In this document: positions 22,120 to 32,919 of the stretch, piece by piece
Layout: every line of letters begins with the position of its first letter
Position numbering within the stretch: position 1 is the stretch's first letter
NCBI RefSeq assembly: GCF_047948215.1
Contig: NC_134460.1
Location: forward strand, 149,972,049-150,036,048
Length of the DNA stretch: 64,000 nucleotides
Direction: 5' to 3'
Origin: Lycorma delicatula
Taxonomy: Eukaryota > Arthropoda > Insecta > Hemiptera > Fulgoridae
Notes under the pieces: model-generated
Told to the model about the DNA's origin: nothing
The model's database searches: none
What the model saw: only the letters and a program-made list of their open reading frames with translations
Translations under genes and position numbers: made by a program

Positions 22120-23420
22120 TTGGATGAATGATGATAAATAGAAAATTTTAGTACGATTTTTTTTTGTAAATTTAACTTCCCTTGTACACTAGTGATGTGA
22201 TAAAAATTATTAAAATTCAAAACCAGAGGCTTAATATATAAAATAGAATATAAATAGTATATTTTTCACTTTAGTGTAAATACTTTGTCGAAGTTTAAAT
22301 ATGTCTATCCATTATTTATTTATTACGGTCGGTTTAATGTTCGCAAGTCAACAAAAAATATTACACGATAGGTTGTTAGACTGTTATGATTTTCTATTAT
22401 GTTTTATACACTAGAATGAATAAGGTATTGAAATATTCCGTCCAGCTTTTAAACGAAACTAATATTTTGATTCATTTATTTGTATTCGTGATAAGTTTGC
22501 GCCTTCCCGTCTTATTTATGATTCAACCGAGTTGAAATAAAATCAAATAAAACAAAACAAAAACCAACGTTTACTACTACTTGTTCTGGCTTTGTCGTGA
22601 CTAGTACAACAACGCTAGAATGCATTCTGGTTGCATTTTATTTATCATTTTTAATGTTGATGATATGTCTCGAGTAGGATGACCGCCCGGTTTATAAATC
22701 ACATATGTGTAGTCGATGAACGTACCCGTATTTACATTAGTCAAAGCGAGTTTATTAAGGTAATTTTTAAAACTTAATCGTTAAACTGGCAATTTTCCAC
22801 GCCCTTTTAATTTAATGAAATTTTTATATTTTGTGGTAATATTTGATATAATATGCGTATATTGCCCTCATCACAATAAATAATAACGTGTAGTAATTAT
22901 TTCTCAACACTTTTAGAAGGTATTTTTTTCTTAACAATATGGTTTTTCCTTTTTTAAAGTATATGAATATTAATAAATCTTTTTGTCGGCTTCGGTCTTT
23001 GTTTTTATTCTTTGCCGCTTGAAGAGTTAAGTTTCTTGTATTTTACACTCATTCACGTACAAGTCTTCAGTCTTCTTTGTTTTATATAATTCTGACTGTC
23101 TGTCCAGTTGTCAAATCATAGAAAAGGATACGATGCGTATAGCAGCGCATAATGTGTGTGTTGCTCTCTACTTTTGTTGTTTATCGGCAATTAATTGAAC
23201 GATTTCCATTATTTCTATTCTATTCGTTTATTTTACGTTGTATGTTTGTGTTATTATTTTTTGTTAATTATCGACTATTTATTTTTTATAACGACGTTAT
23301 GAAGACGTTGAATTTTGAATATTCATTGCTGATATACGAGTATCTGTGTAAATAAATTATATCTGTCTTATTCCAACAATTTTTTCTTCTCTCTTTCTCT
23401 ATTTATACTTTCCGGCTCGT
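22120..23420. other. AT-rich sequence without recognised features
   Basis: One chance frame (about 23152-23355) is rich in Phe, Leu and Tyr from T-rich codons; I do not regard it as a gene. No other feature is seen. Confidence 0.45.
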
Positions 23421-23424
23421 TTAG

Positions 23425-23695
23425 CCCGAACGTGAACCCTCGGGGCCTAGGCCAACCCCGGAACTAACTCAGGATCGTAGAGTTTACTTCACCTGCCATT
23501 CCCGTGTTGCCGGTTCAGGGCGACCGGCGCGCGCCCTGGACGCCTACAAAGGTCGCTTCGGTCACCATTCGCGTCTGCTGTGAGGAATCCGCCTCCTAGA
23601 CAACCGCACTATTCCTTATCTTCTTGGTTGTGAGAATAATACTGATAAATAACAATTAAAGTATTCAGGCTTTATAGAAATTTGAAAAAAAACTA
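23425..23695 (+). repeat. Family F retroelement fragment, copy F1
   Basis: The GC-rich 5' part (GAACGTGAACCCTCGGGGC) is followed by a defined 3' end, GTGAGAATAATACTGATAAA through AGTATTCAGGCTTTATAGAAA, and an A-run near 23684. The same start and end, with a different middle, occur inverted at 45545-45785. The A-tail and shared 3' end point to a non-LTR element or SINE on the plus strand. Confidence 0.6.
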
Positions 23696-23737
23696 AATTG
23701 CGAAAGTTAGTATAGAGACTTACTTTACTTTCTTTTC

Positions 23738-23936
23738 ATGTTTAGCCTCCGGTAACTACCGTTTAGATAATTCTACAAAGGATGAATGAGGATGATATGT
23801 ATGAGTGTAAATGAAGTGTAGTCTTGTACATTCTCAGTTCGACCGTTCCTGAGATGTGTGGTTAATTGAAACCCGACCACCAAAGAACACCGGTATCCAC
23901 GATCTAGTATTCAAATCCGTGTAAAAATAACTGGCT
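23738..23936 (-). repeat. SINE S1, copy lacking the tRNA-like head
   Basis: On the plus strand it reads TTTAGCCTCCGGTAACTACC, then GATGAATGAGGATGATATG, CTTGTACATTCTCAGTTCGA and CACCGGTATCCACGATCTAG. This is the S1 body in reverse. Similarity stops at TAACTGGCT, so the RNA's 5' head is missing, consistent with 5' truncation. Confidence 0.8.
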
Positions 23937-24029
23937 ACCATAACTAAAATACACCCACCTTTAATGACGAAAAATTTTTAATTTATTTCTTTGGTGTGGA
24001 GACGGATATATAATAATGAAATAAAAGAA

Positions 24030-24550
24030 TTAGTATATTTTTCCTTAATGAATATGTTTAATTCACGACTTAACTCTCCTTGGGGGCGAAGAAATAATCA
24101 ATGTTTTTATATCCTTATCTTCAAGGGAGTTAGGACCTCGGTCGATTGCTTAAAACCTTCCCTGGAGTAACACGAATGTATCCTGAAAATTTGAAAGCAA
24201 TCGGTCGGTCAGTCTGTTCTGTCATGTCTTTCTGTTCTCGTATCACGCGAGAACAAACAGATGTAATTAATATATATATATACACACACAAACAGCGTGC
24301 GATGTGCTCGCATATTTCACTACTCTAGCCTCACACGCGGTCTGCACGGGAAGCTAATTATTGTTAAACAGGAATGTTTTAAATTTCTTTAATATTATTT
24401 TATTTAACGTAAATTTAATTCTATTTTTTTGTAACATATTCGTTAAATTGATACGAATCATTCAGTTCAAACCCAGCTCACACAGAGACTCACAATTCAT
24501 TAATTCAATTCAATAAAGTTTGTGCTTCAACCGGCAAATCTCCACTACTA
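24030..24550 (+). repeat. Family C repeat, copy C1
   Basis: Shared order with C2 and C3: TCAAGGGAGTTAGG, CTCGGTCGATTGCTTAAAAC, CTTCCCTGGAGTAACACGAA, TTTGAAAGCAATCGGTCGG, CACGCGAGAACAAACAGA, an (AT)n/(AC)n tract, CACGGGAAGC, and CGGCAAATCTCCACTACTA at the end. The AAACCTTCCCTGG...TGAAAATTTGAAAGC block resembles the 3' region of RTE-type LINE-derived elements of insects. This is a family-level resemblance from memory; no enzyme is encoded here. Relative to C2 and C3 a middle segment is deleted. Confidence 0.6.
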
Positions 24551-24600
24551 CACATACGAGGTCTGTAAATAAAGTAATGAGACTGGTTTAGAAAATTTTT

Positions 24601-25925
24601 TCATTTACAATCCAATTTTACATAGACTCTATCACTTTCGAAATAGTTCCTTTGAGAAGTTACGCAATGCTTCAAACGGTTTTCCCACTCTTCATAGAAG
24701 TGTTGGAACTCAGAAACCTGAACATCCTTCGAATGGTCGGTTACATTTTTTAAAATGTTTTCTACTGTTCCAAAATAGTGTCCTTTGAGGTGGTTTTTGA
24801 TTGTCGGGAACAGGAAAAAGTCGCAGGGACTCAAGTCAGGTGAATAGGGTGGTTGAGGAACTACAGGGATGTTTTTTTTTTTGCCAAAACCTCATTAATT
24901 GAGAGTAATTAATTACTCGTTAATTAAGATGCATTGTCATGATGGAGCATCCAGTTGTCTTTGATGGCTTGTCTCACGGGGGGGCAACTTTTTCCGCAGC
25001 CTTCCTAGAATTTCTCCGTAAACATATTGATTTACAGTCTGTTTTGTAGGCAACCCACCGGGTTGGTCTACTGGTGAACGCGTCTTCCCAAATCAGTTGA
25101 TTTGGAAGTCGAGAGTTTCAGCGTTCAAGTCCTATTAAAACCAGTTATTTTTACACGGATTTGAATACTAAATCGTGGATACCGGTGTTCTTTGGTGGTT
25201 GGGTTTCAATTAACCACACATCTCAGGAAAGGTCGAACTGAGAATGTACAAGACTTCACTTCATTTACACTCATACATATCATCCTCATTCATCCTCTGA
25301 AGTATTATCTAAACGGTAGTTACCGGAGGCTAAACAGGAAAAATAAATAAAAAAAGTCTGTCCTGTAGGCAAAAACTCCTTATAGACATTGCCATTACTA
25401 TCGAAGAAACAAATTAGCATGGTTTTGATTTTTGATTTGCTAATTTTTGCTTTTTTGGGACGTGGTGAGTTTGAGGAGTGCCACTTATTGCTCTCGCGAT
25501 TTGTTTCTGGGTCGTACTCAAATGTCCAATATTCATCATTAGTAATAACTGTTTTTTTTTTGTTTTTTTTTTTAGAAAATCAGGATCAATTTCAATTCGC
25601 CGTAGAAGATCGTGGCGCACTTCCACCCTGTTGTTTTTCTGTTCAACACGGGTTTTTTGGGATCAATTTCGCATAAACCTTTTTCATGTCCAATTTATTT
25701 GTCAAAATTTGATGGACTGTGTTCAAATTCAGTTTTTCTGCAATGATTCTGACAGTTAATCGCCGGTCGTACCGTATCAAGTCTCTGATTCGCTCAACAA
25801 TTATCGTCACTTTTTGACGTTAACGGTCTTCCAGAGCGTGGTTCGTGGATTCTCACCGAGTTTTAACACAAAACTTGATTGCTCATAATTAGTATCACAC
25901 ATTTTTGTAACGCACAATAAAAACT
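24601..25925 (-). pseudogene. Mariner transposase pseudogene, copy 3 (internal deletion, frameshifts, SINE insertion)
   Basis: Reading on the minus strand: a short N-terminus with SSFVLKLGEN near 25870. It is joined by a deletion, which removes most of the DNA-binding region, to RYDRRLTVRIIAEKLNLN near 25750. First-Asp motif NDEYWTFEYD (near 25540) is present but frameshifted by a T-run at 25552-25572. SPRPKKAKISKSKIK follows, then the SINE at 25054-25354, then the PYSPDLSPCDFFLFP motif with the third Asp intact at about 24830. The C-terminus NYFESD ends near 24610. It is inactive on several counts. Mariner transposase identity is secure from the ordered motifs. Confidence 0.85.
25054..25354 (+). 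repeat. SINE S1, full-length copy inside mariner 3
   Basis: The tRNA-like head has A-box GGTTGGTCTACTGGTGAACG and B-box-like GCGTTCAAGTCC. The body and 3' end TACCGGAGGCTAAACAGGAA run into an A-rich tail. An 18-bp target duplication with two mismatches (AGTCTGTTTTGTAGGCAA at 25036-25053 versus 25355-25372) proves insertion into the mariner. It therefore postdates mariner 3. Confidence 0.9.
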
Positions 25926-26087
25926 TGTTTCACGAAAAATTTGTTTATGTCTCAAGTGGCAACAATAGATTAAAAATATTAATACCTAACAAATCAGCTG
26001 TTCATATAACTATATGTTTACAAGTATCTTTACAGTGTTGCCACTTCGGCTGAAAAAAAAAACTAGTCTCAATACTTTATTGCAGAC

Positions 26088-26116
26088 CTCATATATATAT
26101 ATATTATATATATATA
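26088..26116. repeat. (AT)n microsatellite
   Basis: Interrupted AT dinucleotide run starting at the mariner 3 target TA. Confidence 0.8.
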
Positions 26117-26489
26117 TGGGAAAATGTATCTATAATATAATTAATTTTTTAAATTATTCCATTTTTGTCAGAAATTTTTTATTTTTTTTATTTTGATTAG
26201 AGATCCTCATTTCTGTCTGGCCGAAAAAATGTTTTGTGATTTATTCTTTATTTAATAAATAAAACCAACTTACGGTATAAAAAAAAAATAATAGAAATAA
26301 AACCGATAATATATGTTTCTTTAGATTCTTTAATTGTCGTAATTCCAGACGTTTGCAAAGGTTTAAATTTGGAAATTTTAATTACCGGATATATATTTTA
26401 ACTGTAAGTCTGCAAAACATTGGCGTTATGAAAATAAAGATGTTGGCAAAAAATATAAAAATCAAGAAACCTGTTTTTTATTTTAAAAA

Positions 26490-26535
26490 TAATACTAGAT
26501 CGTGGATACCGATGTTCTTTAGCGGTTTGGTTTAA
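26490..26535 (+). repeat. SINE S1 fragment
   Basis: Forty-six bases match the middle of S1 (ACTAGATCGTGGATACCG, TTCTTTAGCGG). No other part of the SINE is present. Confidence 0.6.
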
Positions 26536-26549
26536 TAATTTTACTTATT

Positions 26550-26603
26550 GAAATCAGCCCATATTGTGTTATGGGCTGATTTCATATTGTGAAATCACAA
26601 TAT
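26550..26603. repeat. Two consecutive perfect hairpins
   Basis: GAAATCAGCCCATA (26550-26563) pairs with TATGGGCTGATTTC (26570-26583). ATATTGTG (26584-26591) then pairs with CACAATAT (26596-26603). The stems directly abut. Confidence 0.8.
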
Positions 26604-27916
26604 TGATTATATTTTGTTATAAAAATTAATTTCTGAGTAATGGTGACGCCAAATAATAATTTGGTGATGATAATTTCAAATTATGTATTCAGACCGTGTC
26701 TTTACCTTTCCTTTAAAAATCTTTAACGTCAGTTATTTGGAAAACTTGCTGGTAGGAAATTAGAGGAACTTCCTTTGTAAAATAAAAAAAAAAATTTCGA
26801 AATTAACAGTATTTAATAAAAATATAATGCTTAATTATTAACAGAGATTTTTTTGTGAATAGTGAAGAGTTTCAGTGCCTTTGAACGATTTCTAAGAGAT
26901 TTTTGTGTCTTGAAATAGTATTTTAAAATTTTTCAATAGAAAAATTTTCTGAAATTTCCAACTAAGGGTTTTATAAATTTCCAATTAAGGGTTTTATATT
27001 CTTCCGATGGAAACCGGGTTTTATCTTTTAATTTGGAAATAATTTTTTTTTTAATTTTTAGGGACAAAATTTGGGATAAATAAAATTCGAAAATAAAAAG
27101 ACTATCGGAAATATTTTCAGGTTTTTGACGTGCAGTGACTAAGAATTAATACCTTAAAGAACCCTGAATAATTAATCTACGGCTTCCGGATGAAAGGTGT
27201 TGCTCCATTAGCGCAGAAGTAGGCTTTTAATAATGTAATAACGACGTAGTGTTATGGGATCTGTAGTGTTATGGGATCTAAAATACGTTTTAAGCAAAGT
27301 ATAGTCTGGTGAGGGATTAGCAGAAAATACGTATCTAGCAACATTTATTATTTGTTTCATATTCTGTTTATTTGACCATTTCGTGTTTTATTTATAGGCT
27401 AATTTAACCTTGTCTCCTTTGAAGTTTTACTTTCAATAGTTCCTTCTCTTATCAGATTAACTAACTGACTAACCACGTGTGCGCTAATATAAGTATCAAC
27501 AAGTAGTTTTCTTTTATTCCATTTGTCTTTTATATGCGAGTACTACAAGTATTTCGTAAATTCTTTTTAGAATTTCTAAACATTCAGAAAGATTGCCAAA
27601 TATTCGTAGAATTATTTTTTCTTGTTACTTCTGTTTTCGCGAAATATCCTGTTAAAAAATAATTGTTATTTACCGTCTAAAATACACATTTCTTAATAAA
27701 TGATCTTTATGAATGATTTTTTTTTCATTATTATCATTTTATATTACATATTTTGTCTCTATTTCTTGACTGTTAGTTCATTTAAAGTTAAATTTCCCGT
27801 TCATACCGTTCGATAGTTTTTAAAAATTTTTTCTAAAACCTTCGCTTGTCATATTTTCTCTTTAATCACAGAATTTTAACGTTAGTTAGTATGCGGTTAT
27901 TAGTTATAATTTTTTT

Positions 27917-28728
27917 ACTTTCCCGTCTAGATAGCGCTATTGTACAGCTGCTATAATTGTAGAAGGGAAAGTATTGTAGTCGGTCCGATTTGGTCATATG
28001 CGATTTTCCCCGGATCTTGGCGTTTTGACACCTAAGGAACCCAAAAAACCGGATGGAAATTTTCCCCGTGTTAATGATGATATGTACATGTGTTCGGTGT
28101 CAGCCGCTAAATCACCTTATACCTCTAGAACTACTGCACCGATTTTGACCAAACTCTGTCAGATTAATTTTTTATGTGGGACGTATGACATTAAATTGTT
28201 AAAAGGTTAAGGGGTGAGGCTGTAGAGCAAAGTCACCCTCAGTATCTCGAGATTTTTCGCCTAATTAAGGTTATATTTTTTTAGGCACCTTTATTAACGA
28301 CTAAAAAATTATAATAATTGCCAAAATGGTTTTTGTAAAATGGCATCCCCACCCCCCAAAAAAAGCTGTTGTAGTCGCCTGCTTTGTTGTGACGTCAGAG
28401 GTGAGCGGTAGAATTAAATAAATTAATAATATTTAAAGTGTAAAAGAGTAACTCTGTCTGGCCGGGTCTCGAACTCGATCGCACGGTTAACTCCGTACCT
28501 GCTGCGTTAAGCCTCGCGGCTGCACCAATTTGCCGATCGTGCAAGCGAAATTTGTTGCGCGTAAGTTGTGAGATTACATCAGTTTATTTAGTTCCGACCG
28601 TCGTCGATAGTACCGCCATACTCGCGCGAATTAAATACGGTATGCGCGCGCGCTTTAGTTAGACATCTTAAATTAAATAAACAAAAAAAATATTATATTT
28701 AAATAAAATGATAAATATTTTTAATTAA
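27917..28728 (+). repeat. Family A interspersed repeat, copy A4 (full length, best preserved)
   Basis: The terminal hairpin is ACTTTCCCGTCTAGATAGCG paired with AGAAGGGAAAGT (27963-27974), followed by ATTGTAGTCGG. Then come GTTTTGACACCTAAGGAACC, a CTCTAGAACTACTGCACCGA block and GATTTTGACCAAA. A segment at about 28445-28550 reads on the minus strand as a degenerate tRNA: B-box-like GAGTTCGAGACCC, complementary to 28464-28476, with an A-box-like GCAGCCGCGAGG upstream. The GCGCGCGCGC motif (28646-28655) and an A/T-rich end follow. This copy defines a length of about 810 bp. Confidence 0.7.
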
Positions 28729-28867
28729 GTTGTGTGCGTATGTGTGTGACGGAAAAGTCTCAAACCGTGTCGTCAGCTTTTTATGTTTTAATGTTTTTCA
28801 CGTTTTTTTTGTTGTTTTATTTACAGTCGCATCAGCAATTTATTACCGACTTATCAGTGTAATGTGT

Positions 28868-29092
28868 GTACCGGTAATTGTAGTCTTGAACAAACTCAGG
28901 CCGACCGTTCCAGAGACATGTGGTTAACTGAAATCCGACCGTCAAAGAACAACGGTATATTCGATCTAATATTCAAATCCGTATGAAAGAGTAATAATTT
29001 AAGAAATCCTAATACTTTATTAAGGGTTAAACTTGAGTACTCTCGTCTCCGAGAGTATACCACTAGACCGAATTGCTGGGTTACATTAAATT
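28868..29092 (-). repeat. SINE S1, diverged full-length copy
   Basis: CTTGAACAAACTCAGGCCGA, AACAACGGTATATTCGATCT and a degenerate head ending ACCACTAGACCGAATTGCTG match S1 in reverse. The divergence is higher than in the copies at 25054 and 63584. Confidence 0.6.
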
Positions 29093-29189
29093 TATTCAAA
29101 ATATTAAGGTCGATAAATTTTTTTTTATCAGAAAAAAGTGAAATACAATATTATAAATTTTTTCTGCTTCATAAATTAATTCTTCACAG

Positions 29190-29345
29190 AAGCTTGAAAA
29201 AGCTTGTACGTGGGAGTGTGCAAACCGTAGCAATTTTGTAGCGTCTGAAAAACGTGCCTGATCGGGATTCCAACCCGGGACCCAACGGATAAAATGCCGA
29301 GACGCTACTATTCCTTCACGGAGATCGGCATCTATTTGTCAGCGT
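29190..29345 (-). repeat. SINE family S2, diverged copy
   Basis: On the minus strand: AGTAGCGTCTCGGCATTTTA, then GGGTCCCGGGTTGGAATCCC. This is a tRNA-like head with A- and B-box remnants that matches 47390-47493. The B-box core is changed from GGTTCGAATCC to GGTTGGAATCC. Confidence 0.6.
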
Positions 29346-29349
29346 GTAT

Positions 29350-31318
29350 ACTTGTTAATTACATATCTTAAAGATTAGTAAATTTATTATAGATCCTCCA
29401 AAATTAAATTGAAATTTGCATTTAACATTTTTGAATACACTTTTTTCTAACGTTTTCCACACGATTGTTTTATATGTAAAATATATTTTATTCCTTGATC
29501 TTTCTACAAATAATATTTGGTTTTTCTTCCGCTGTAACCAGAATTTCCCGAAAGTTTAGCGTTAATTAAATCGGTCACTTAATTTTTCAGCTTTTTGACT
29601 ATCGAGCCTAACTCAGTTTTTTCAAGCTTTCTTGTCTTAGATAAATCATTTTTTCTATCGATTAGATCATCGGTAGATTTATTTGCTTTTATTCTCTTCT
29701 TTCTTCACATATTGAAGTCGGCTTTTGCTAATTTTTAAACTAGGCCGTTTTAAATTATTATTATATGTAATTATCTTCATTAGATCGTAAGTTTATTTCC
29801 GTAACCGTTTTTCAAAGTTTCATTCAAAAGATGCAGTATACGCTCCTTCTCGCCATTAATAGTTTTGAAGCCGTCGTCAACTGAAACACAAACAAAACAA
29901 GTAATCTAACGCTTATTTTTTTTGCGTAACATTATAATGTTCGTTACGTTAATGAGTCGTCTGTTCTGCGTGCTGTCATACTCCATTAATCCTGGACGTA
30001 CGTAAATGTTTCGCACGTATCGATCTAACTTTTTCTTTATATTGTAATAATAAAACGATAAAACCCGTGCGCTCCGTACGACAACATGATCTCAACTAAC
30101 CGGTTTTAGCACTGCTGTTCGGACAAACGTGCGGGGTGGAGAAAGACAAAGAAGCAGTTCATGCAATTGTCAGACGTGTACGTAAAATTTACGTTCGTTA
30201 GTATTCTAATGAACGATTTCCTTTAATACGCTCCATTATTAGTTATTTTTACTATTTCCGAAAAATAATTTAAAAAAGTTGTAGGTTTATTATTTTGTGA
30301 AATAATTTGAAAAATAAGCTAAAAAAATGGATGAATGGTTCTTAATATTCTCTTACGGATGCAACGATCGAATTTGTTGTTCCATTTTTTAAGCTCGTTA
30401 ACATTTTATACTTTTGCTTGATGATAATTTTACAAAACGCTATTTTTTTTAGTTATTTTGATGCGATGTTTCTTTTACTTTCTACCAAATATAGAAACGA
30501 GCAAAATTTTCGTATTTTTGTACGAATTTTAAATTTACGGTGTTTTAAATTACACGTAATTTTAAAAATTTAAATACAACAATAACGTCAACGGTCTTTA
30601 AAGAACCGATAATTAATCTTAATTAAGTTTTGCCTTTTGATTTATAAATGATTTTTGTTAACAAAATGCGTAATCTAATTACATAAAATCGGAAAAAAAA
30701 TTATCTGTCTCTAATATAATAAACGTAAAAATTAAGCGTACAGTTTTTACTTTGACCATCCGAGAGGTAGAAATGAAAGATTCTGGCCGCGGCCGATTTT
30801 GAATGATTTGAGATTACGTTTTTTTCCAACAATCGGCGATTGTTATGCATTTTACAGAGATAACTGTACTTTTAGAATACACTTTTTGTGTTAAAGATAT
30901 ATCTTTTACGAGTTATTCGTATGCTAGTTTGTCTTTCAGTAGTAGTATCTGTTTGAAAATACTGCAAACGTGCGCTGGTCTTTAGTTATCGTCGGCCCTT
31001 GTAAATAACTATGCGAAGTCGGATAAAAACCAAATTGCGGTCTTAATTCCGCTTCAACCCTTTTTCATTTCCTCGGAATTCGTTAAACAAAATTAATTTA
31101 ATCGGTAATTATTTATTACTTCCTCAAAGATAATACAAATTTAAAATAGCCACGTTTCAAAAAGATAATAAAACTAAAAGAAATAATATTGCATTCGGGT
31201 TTATTCACTTCCGTCAAGCTCGTTAAGGATAATAAACAAAATAATTTAATTTACGTTTTCCTATCGGAATTGTAAACGATCGCCAACTTTCCAGGTACTC
31301 AGAAAGTTGGAGTGAATG
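29350..31318. other. AT-rich sequence without recognised features
   Basis: Nothing recognised. 30060-30190 is richer in GC but has no long frame or repeat partner in this window. Confidence 0.45.
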
Positions 31319-32622
31319 AGGTTCGTTCTGAAAATAACCGAACGTTATTTTTTTAATCTTTATTACTAATTTTACAGATTATTTATCGGTCCTTGTCTCC
31401 TTCAAAGTATTCCCCTCCCATATTCACACGATTTTCCCAGCGGTGTTTCCACTTCGCGAAGCTGTCCTGGATAGCTTCATTTGAAACGGCCTTTCAGGTC
31501 CGGCATGAATTTGCTTTAAGGTCATTACAGCGAATTCATGGATATTCCCAAATTCATCGATAGTCCCAAAACGGCGTCCTTTCATCGCTGATTTTAATTT
31601 CTGAAATGAGAAAAAATGGCGAGGAGCCGGATCTGGCGTGTAGGAAGACTGAGAGAAGACAGTCATCTGATTTTTAGCACAAAACTGACGAATCGACAAA
31701 GCCGAGTATGTGGGCGCATCCCCTTGGTGAAAGAACCGTGAGTCGTCTTGCCACAACTCCGGTCTCATTTTTTGAATTTTTTTCACGTTACCGTTGTAAA
31801 ACGCCTCGATAGTACACACAGTTCACTGTTTACCTCGAGGCAAGAATTCAAAACGAACAATTCCTTAAAATAGAAAAAAAAAAATCAGAGAGCATAACTT
31901 CGACATCGGATCGAGACTGACGCAGTTTCTTGGGGCGTGGAGATTCTTTACCGATCCGTTGTGATGGTTGAACTTTTGTCTCGACGTCGTAGCCGTACAC
32001 CCGGCTTACGTCTCTCGTTATGATCCTTTGTGTGAATATTTCATCGTCACCGGCTTCTTAAAGAAGTCGCCCGATGTCGAACGTCCACTCGATGTCATTT
32101 GTGCTCTTCGGTCATCAGACGAGGAACAAACTTTTCTGCGACTCGATGCGTGTTCAATTTTTCAGTTAAAATGTCACGGCACGATCCTATCGAGATGCTA
32201 ACCTGTTCTGCAAGTTTTCTTACAGTCGATCGGCGATTTGCACCAAACCAGATTGTTGATTTTCTGAACGCATTTGTCATCGCCTGGTCGACCGATGACC
32301 GCTTTTAAATCATGAAAACCATTCGTAACATTGCGTACGATCCGGATCATCATCTCCGCGAGTTTTTTAAAGGTTGAAACGTTTCTGTGAAAGTTTTCCT
32401 TCTTTTCACGCAAAATTTTACGATGTGCCGTTGCTACCGAAAATCGCTACTAATACTTAAACACGTTGCACGTAAATAACAACAACTCGAAAACTAAACT
32501 GGGTATCAACAATACAAGACCATGTCGTTACAGAGGAGATATGCGGAACCGCCAGTCGCACGTCACGAAATAACCCCGGTGGCGCGTAATCAAAAATGTT
32601 CGGTTAGTTTGTGAAGAGACCT
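31319..32622 (-). mobile_element. Mariner transposon 4 (distinct lineage), decayed
   Basis: The ends share an AGGT...AACCGAACGTT-type inverted repeat: left 31319-31347, right about 32594-32622. The spacing between the AGGT tip and the CCGAAC core is similar on the two sides. The TIR sequence differs from the CGAGGT family of mariners 1-3 and 7. Confidence 0.75.
31424..32450 (-). pseudogene. Mariner transposase pseudogene, copy 4 (catalytic residues lost)
   Basis: Minus-strand order: HIVKFCVKR near 32430, a DNA-binding remnant near 32300, NRRSTVRKLAEQVSISIGSC (about 32240) and VAEKFVPRLMTEEHK (about 32100). After a decayed stretch come ELWQDDSRFFHQGDAPTYSA and SYTPDPAPRHFFSFQKLKSA, then KGRRFGTIDE. 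The order follows a complete insect mariner transposase. At the second acidic site HHDNAP has become HQGDAP. At the third, APxDFFLF has become APRHFFSF, so two of three catalytic acids are changed. Stops and frameshifts separate the pieces. Dead element. Confidence 0.8.
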
Positions 32623-32919
32623 TGTAAGAGGGGAGCGATTGAATGAGTGAGCGCGGCGAGAGATTATTAACTCAAATTCTTATTTAATATCTGATATAGT
32701 TTGCTTAAAATGGCTTAAGTTTACTTGAAATGACTAATTCTGCTCTAATCTGTTCCATATATCAGTATGATAAACCTTTCGACTTTTCAAAATTATAGAT
32801 ATTTCACTCAAATTCTGTCGGTAATTTGAGAGTTAAGTTTTGTTGAAATTATTATCTTAAATAGGTTGCTGCTCTTGGAATGATTTGACCCTAACTTATA
32901 TTTCTCTGTAAAATGGTAC

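Larger units (their letters stand above)
24557..26091 (-). mobile_element. Mariner transposon 3, interrupted by a SINE
   Basis: The left terminal repeat CGAGGTCTGTAAATAAAGTA begins at 24557 after TA. The right repeat (ATACTTTATTGCAGACCTCA) ends at 26091 before TA. Subtracting the SINE at 25054-25354 gives about 1.2 kb. The TIR is related to but distinct from those of mariners 1 and 2. Confidence 0.88.
26120..27915. other. AT-rich sequence with adjacent hairpins and a SINE scrap
   Basis: No gene. An S1 fragment lies at 26490-26535 (CTAGATCGTGGATACCGATG). Two hairpins lie back to back at 26550-26603. GTAGTGTTATGGGATCT is duplicated in tandem at 27246-27279. Confidence 0.5.

Noticed and set aside
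23152..23355. Frame of 67 codons rich in Phe, Leu and Tyr, resembling a membrane protein
   Set aside because: Such frames arise often in T-rich DNA; no start context, homology or flanking structure supports a gene. Same reasoning for 37252-37479, 39331-39525, 54368-54565 and 63102-63380.
27998..28210. 70-codon frame in family A
   Set aside because: Not conserved in copies A1-A3, which have stops and indels at corresponding places.
28445..28550. tRNA-like segment in family A
   Set aside because: Present in all family A copies with changes in conserved tRNA positions; part of a repeat.
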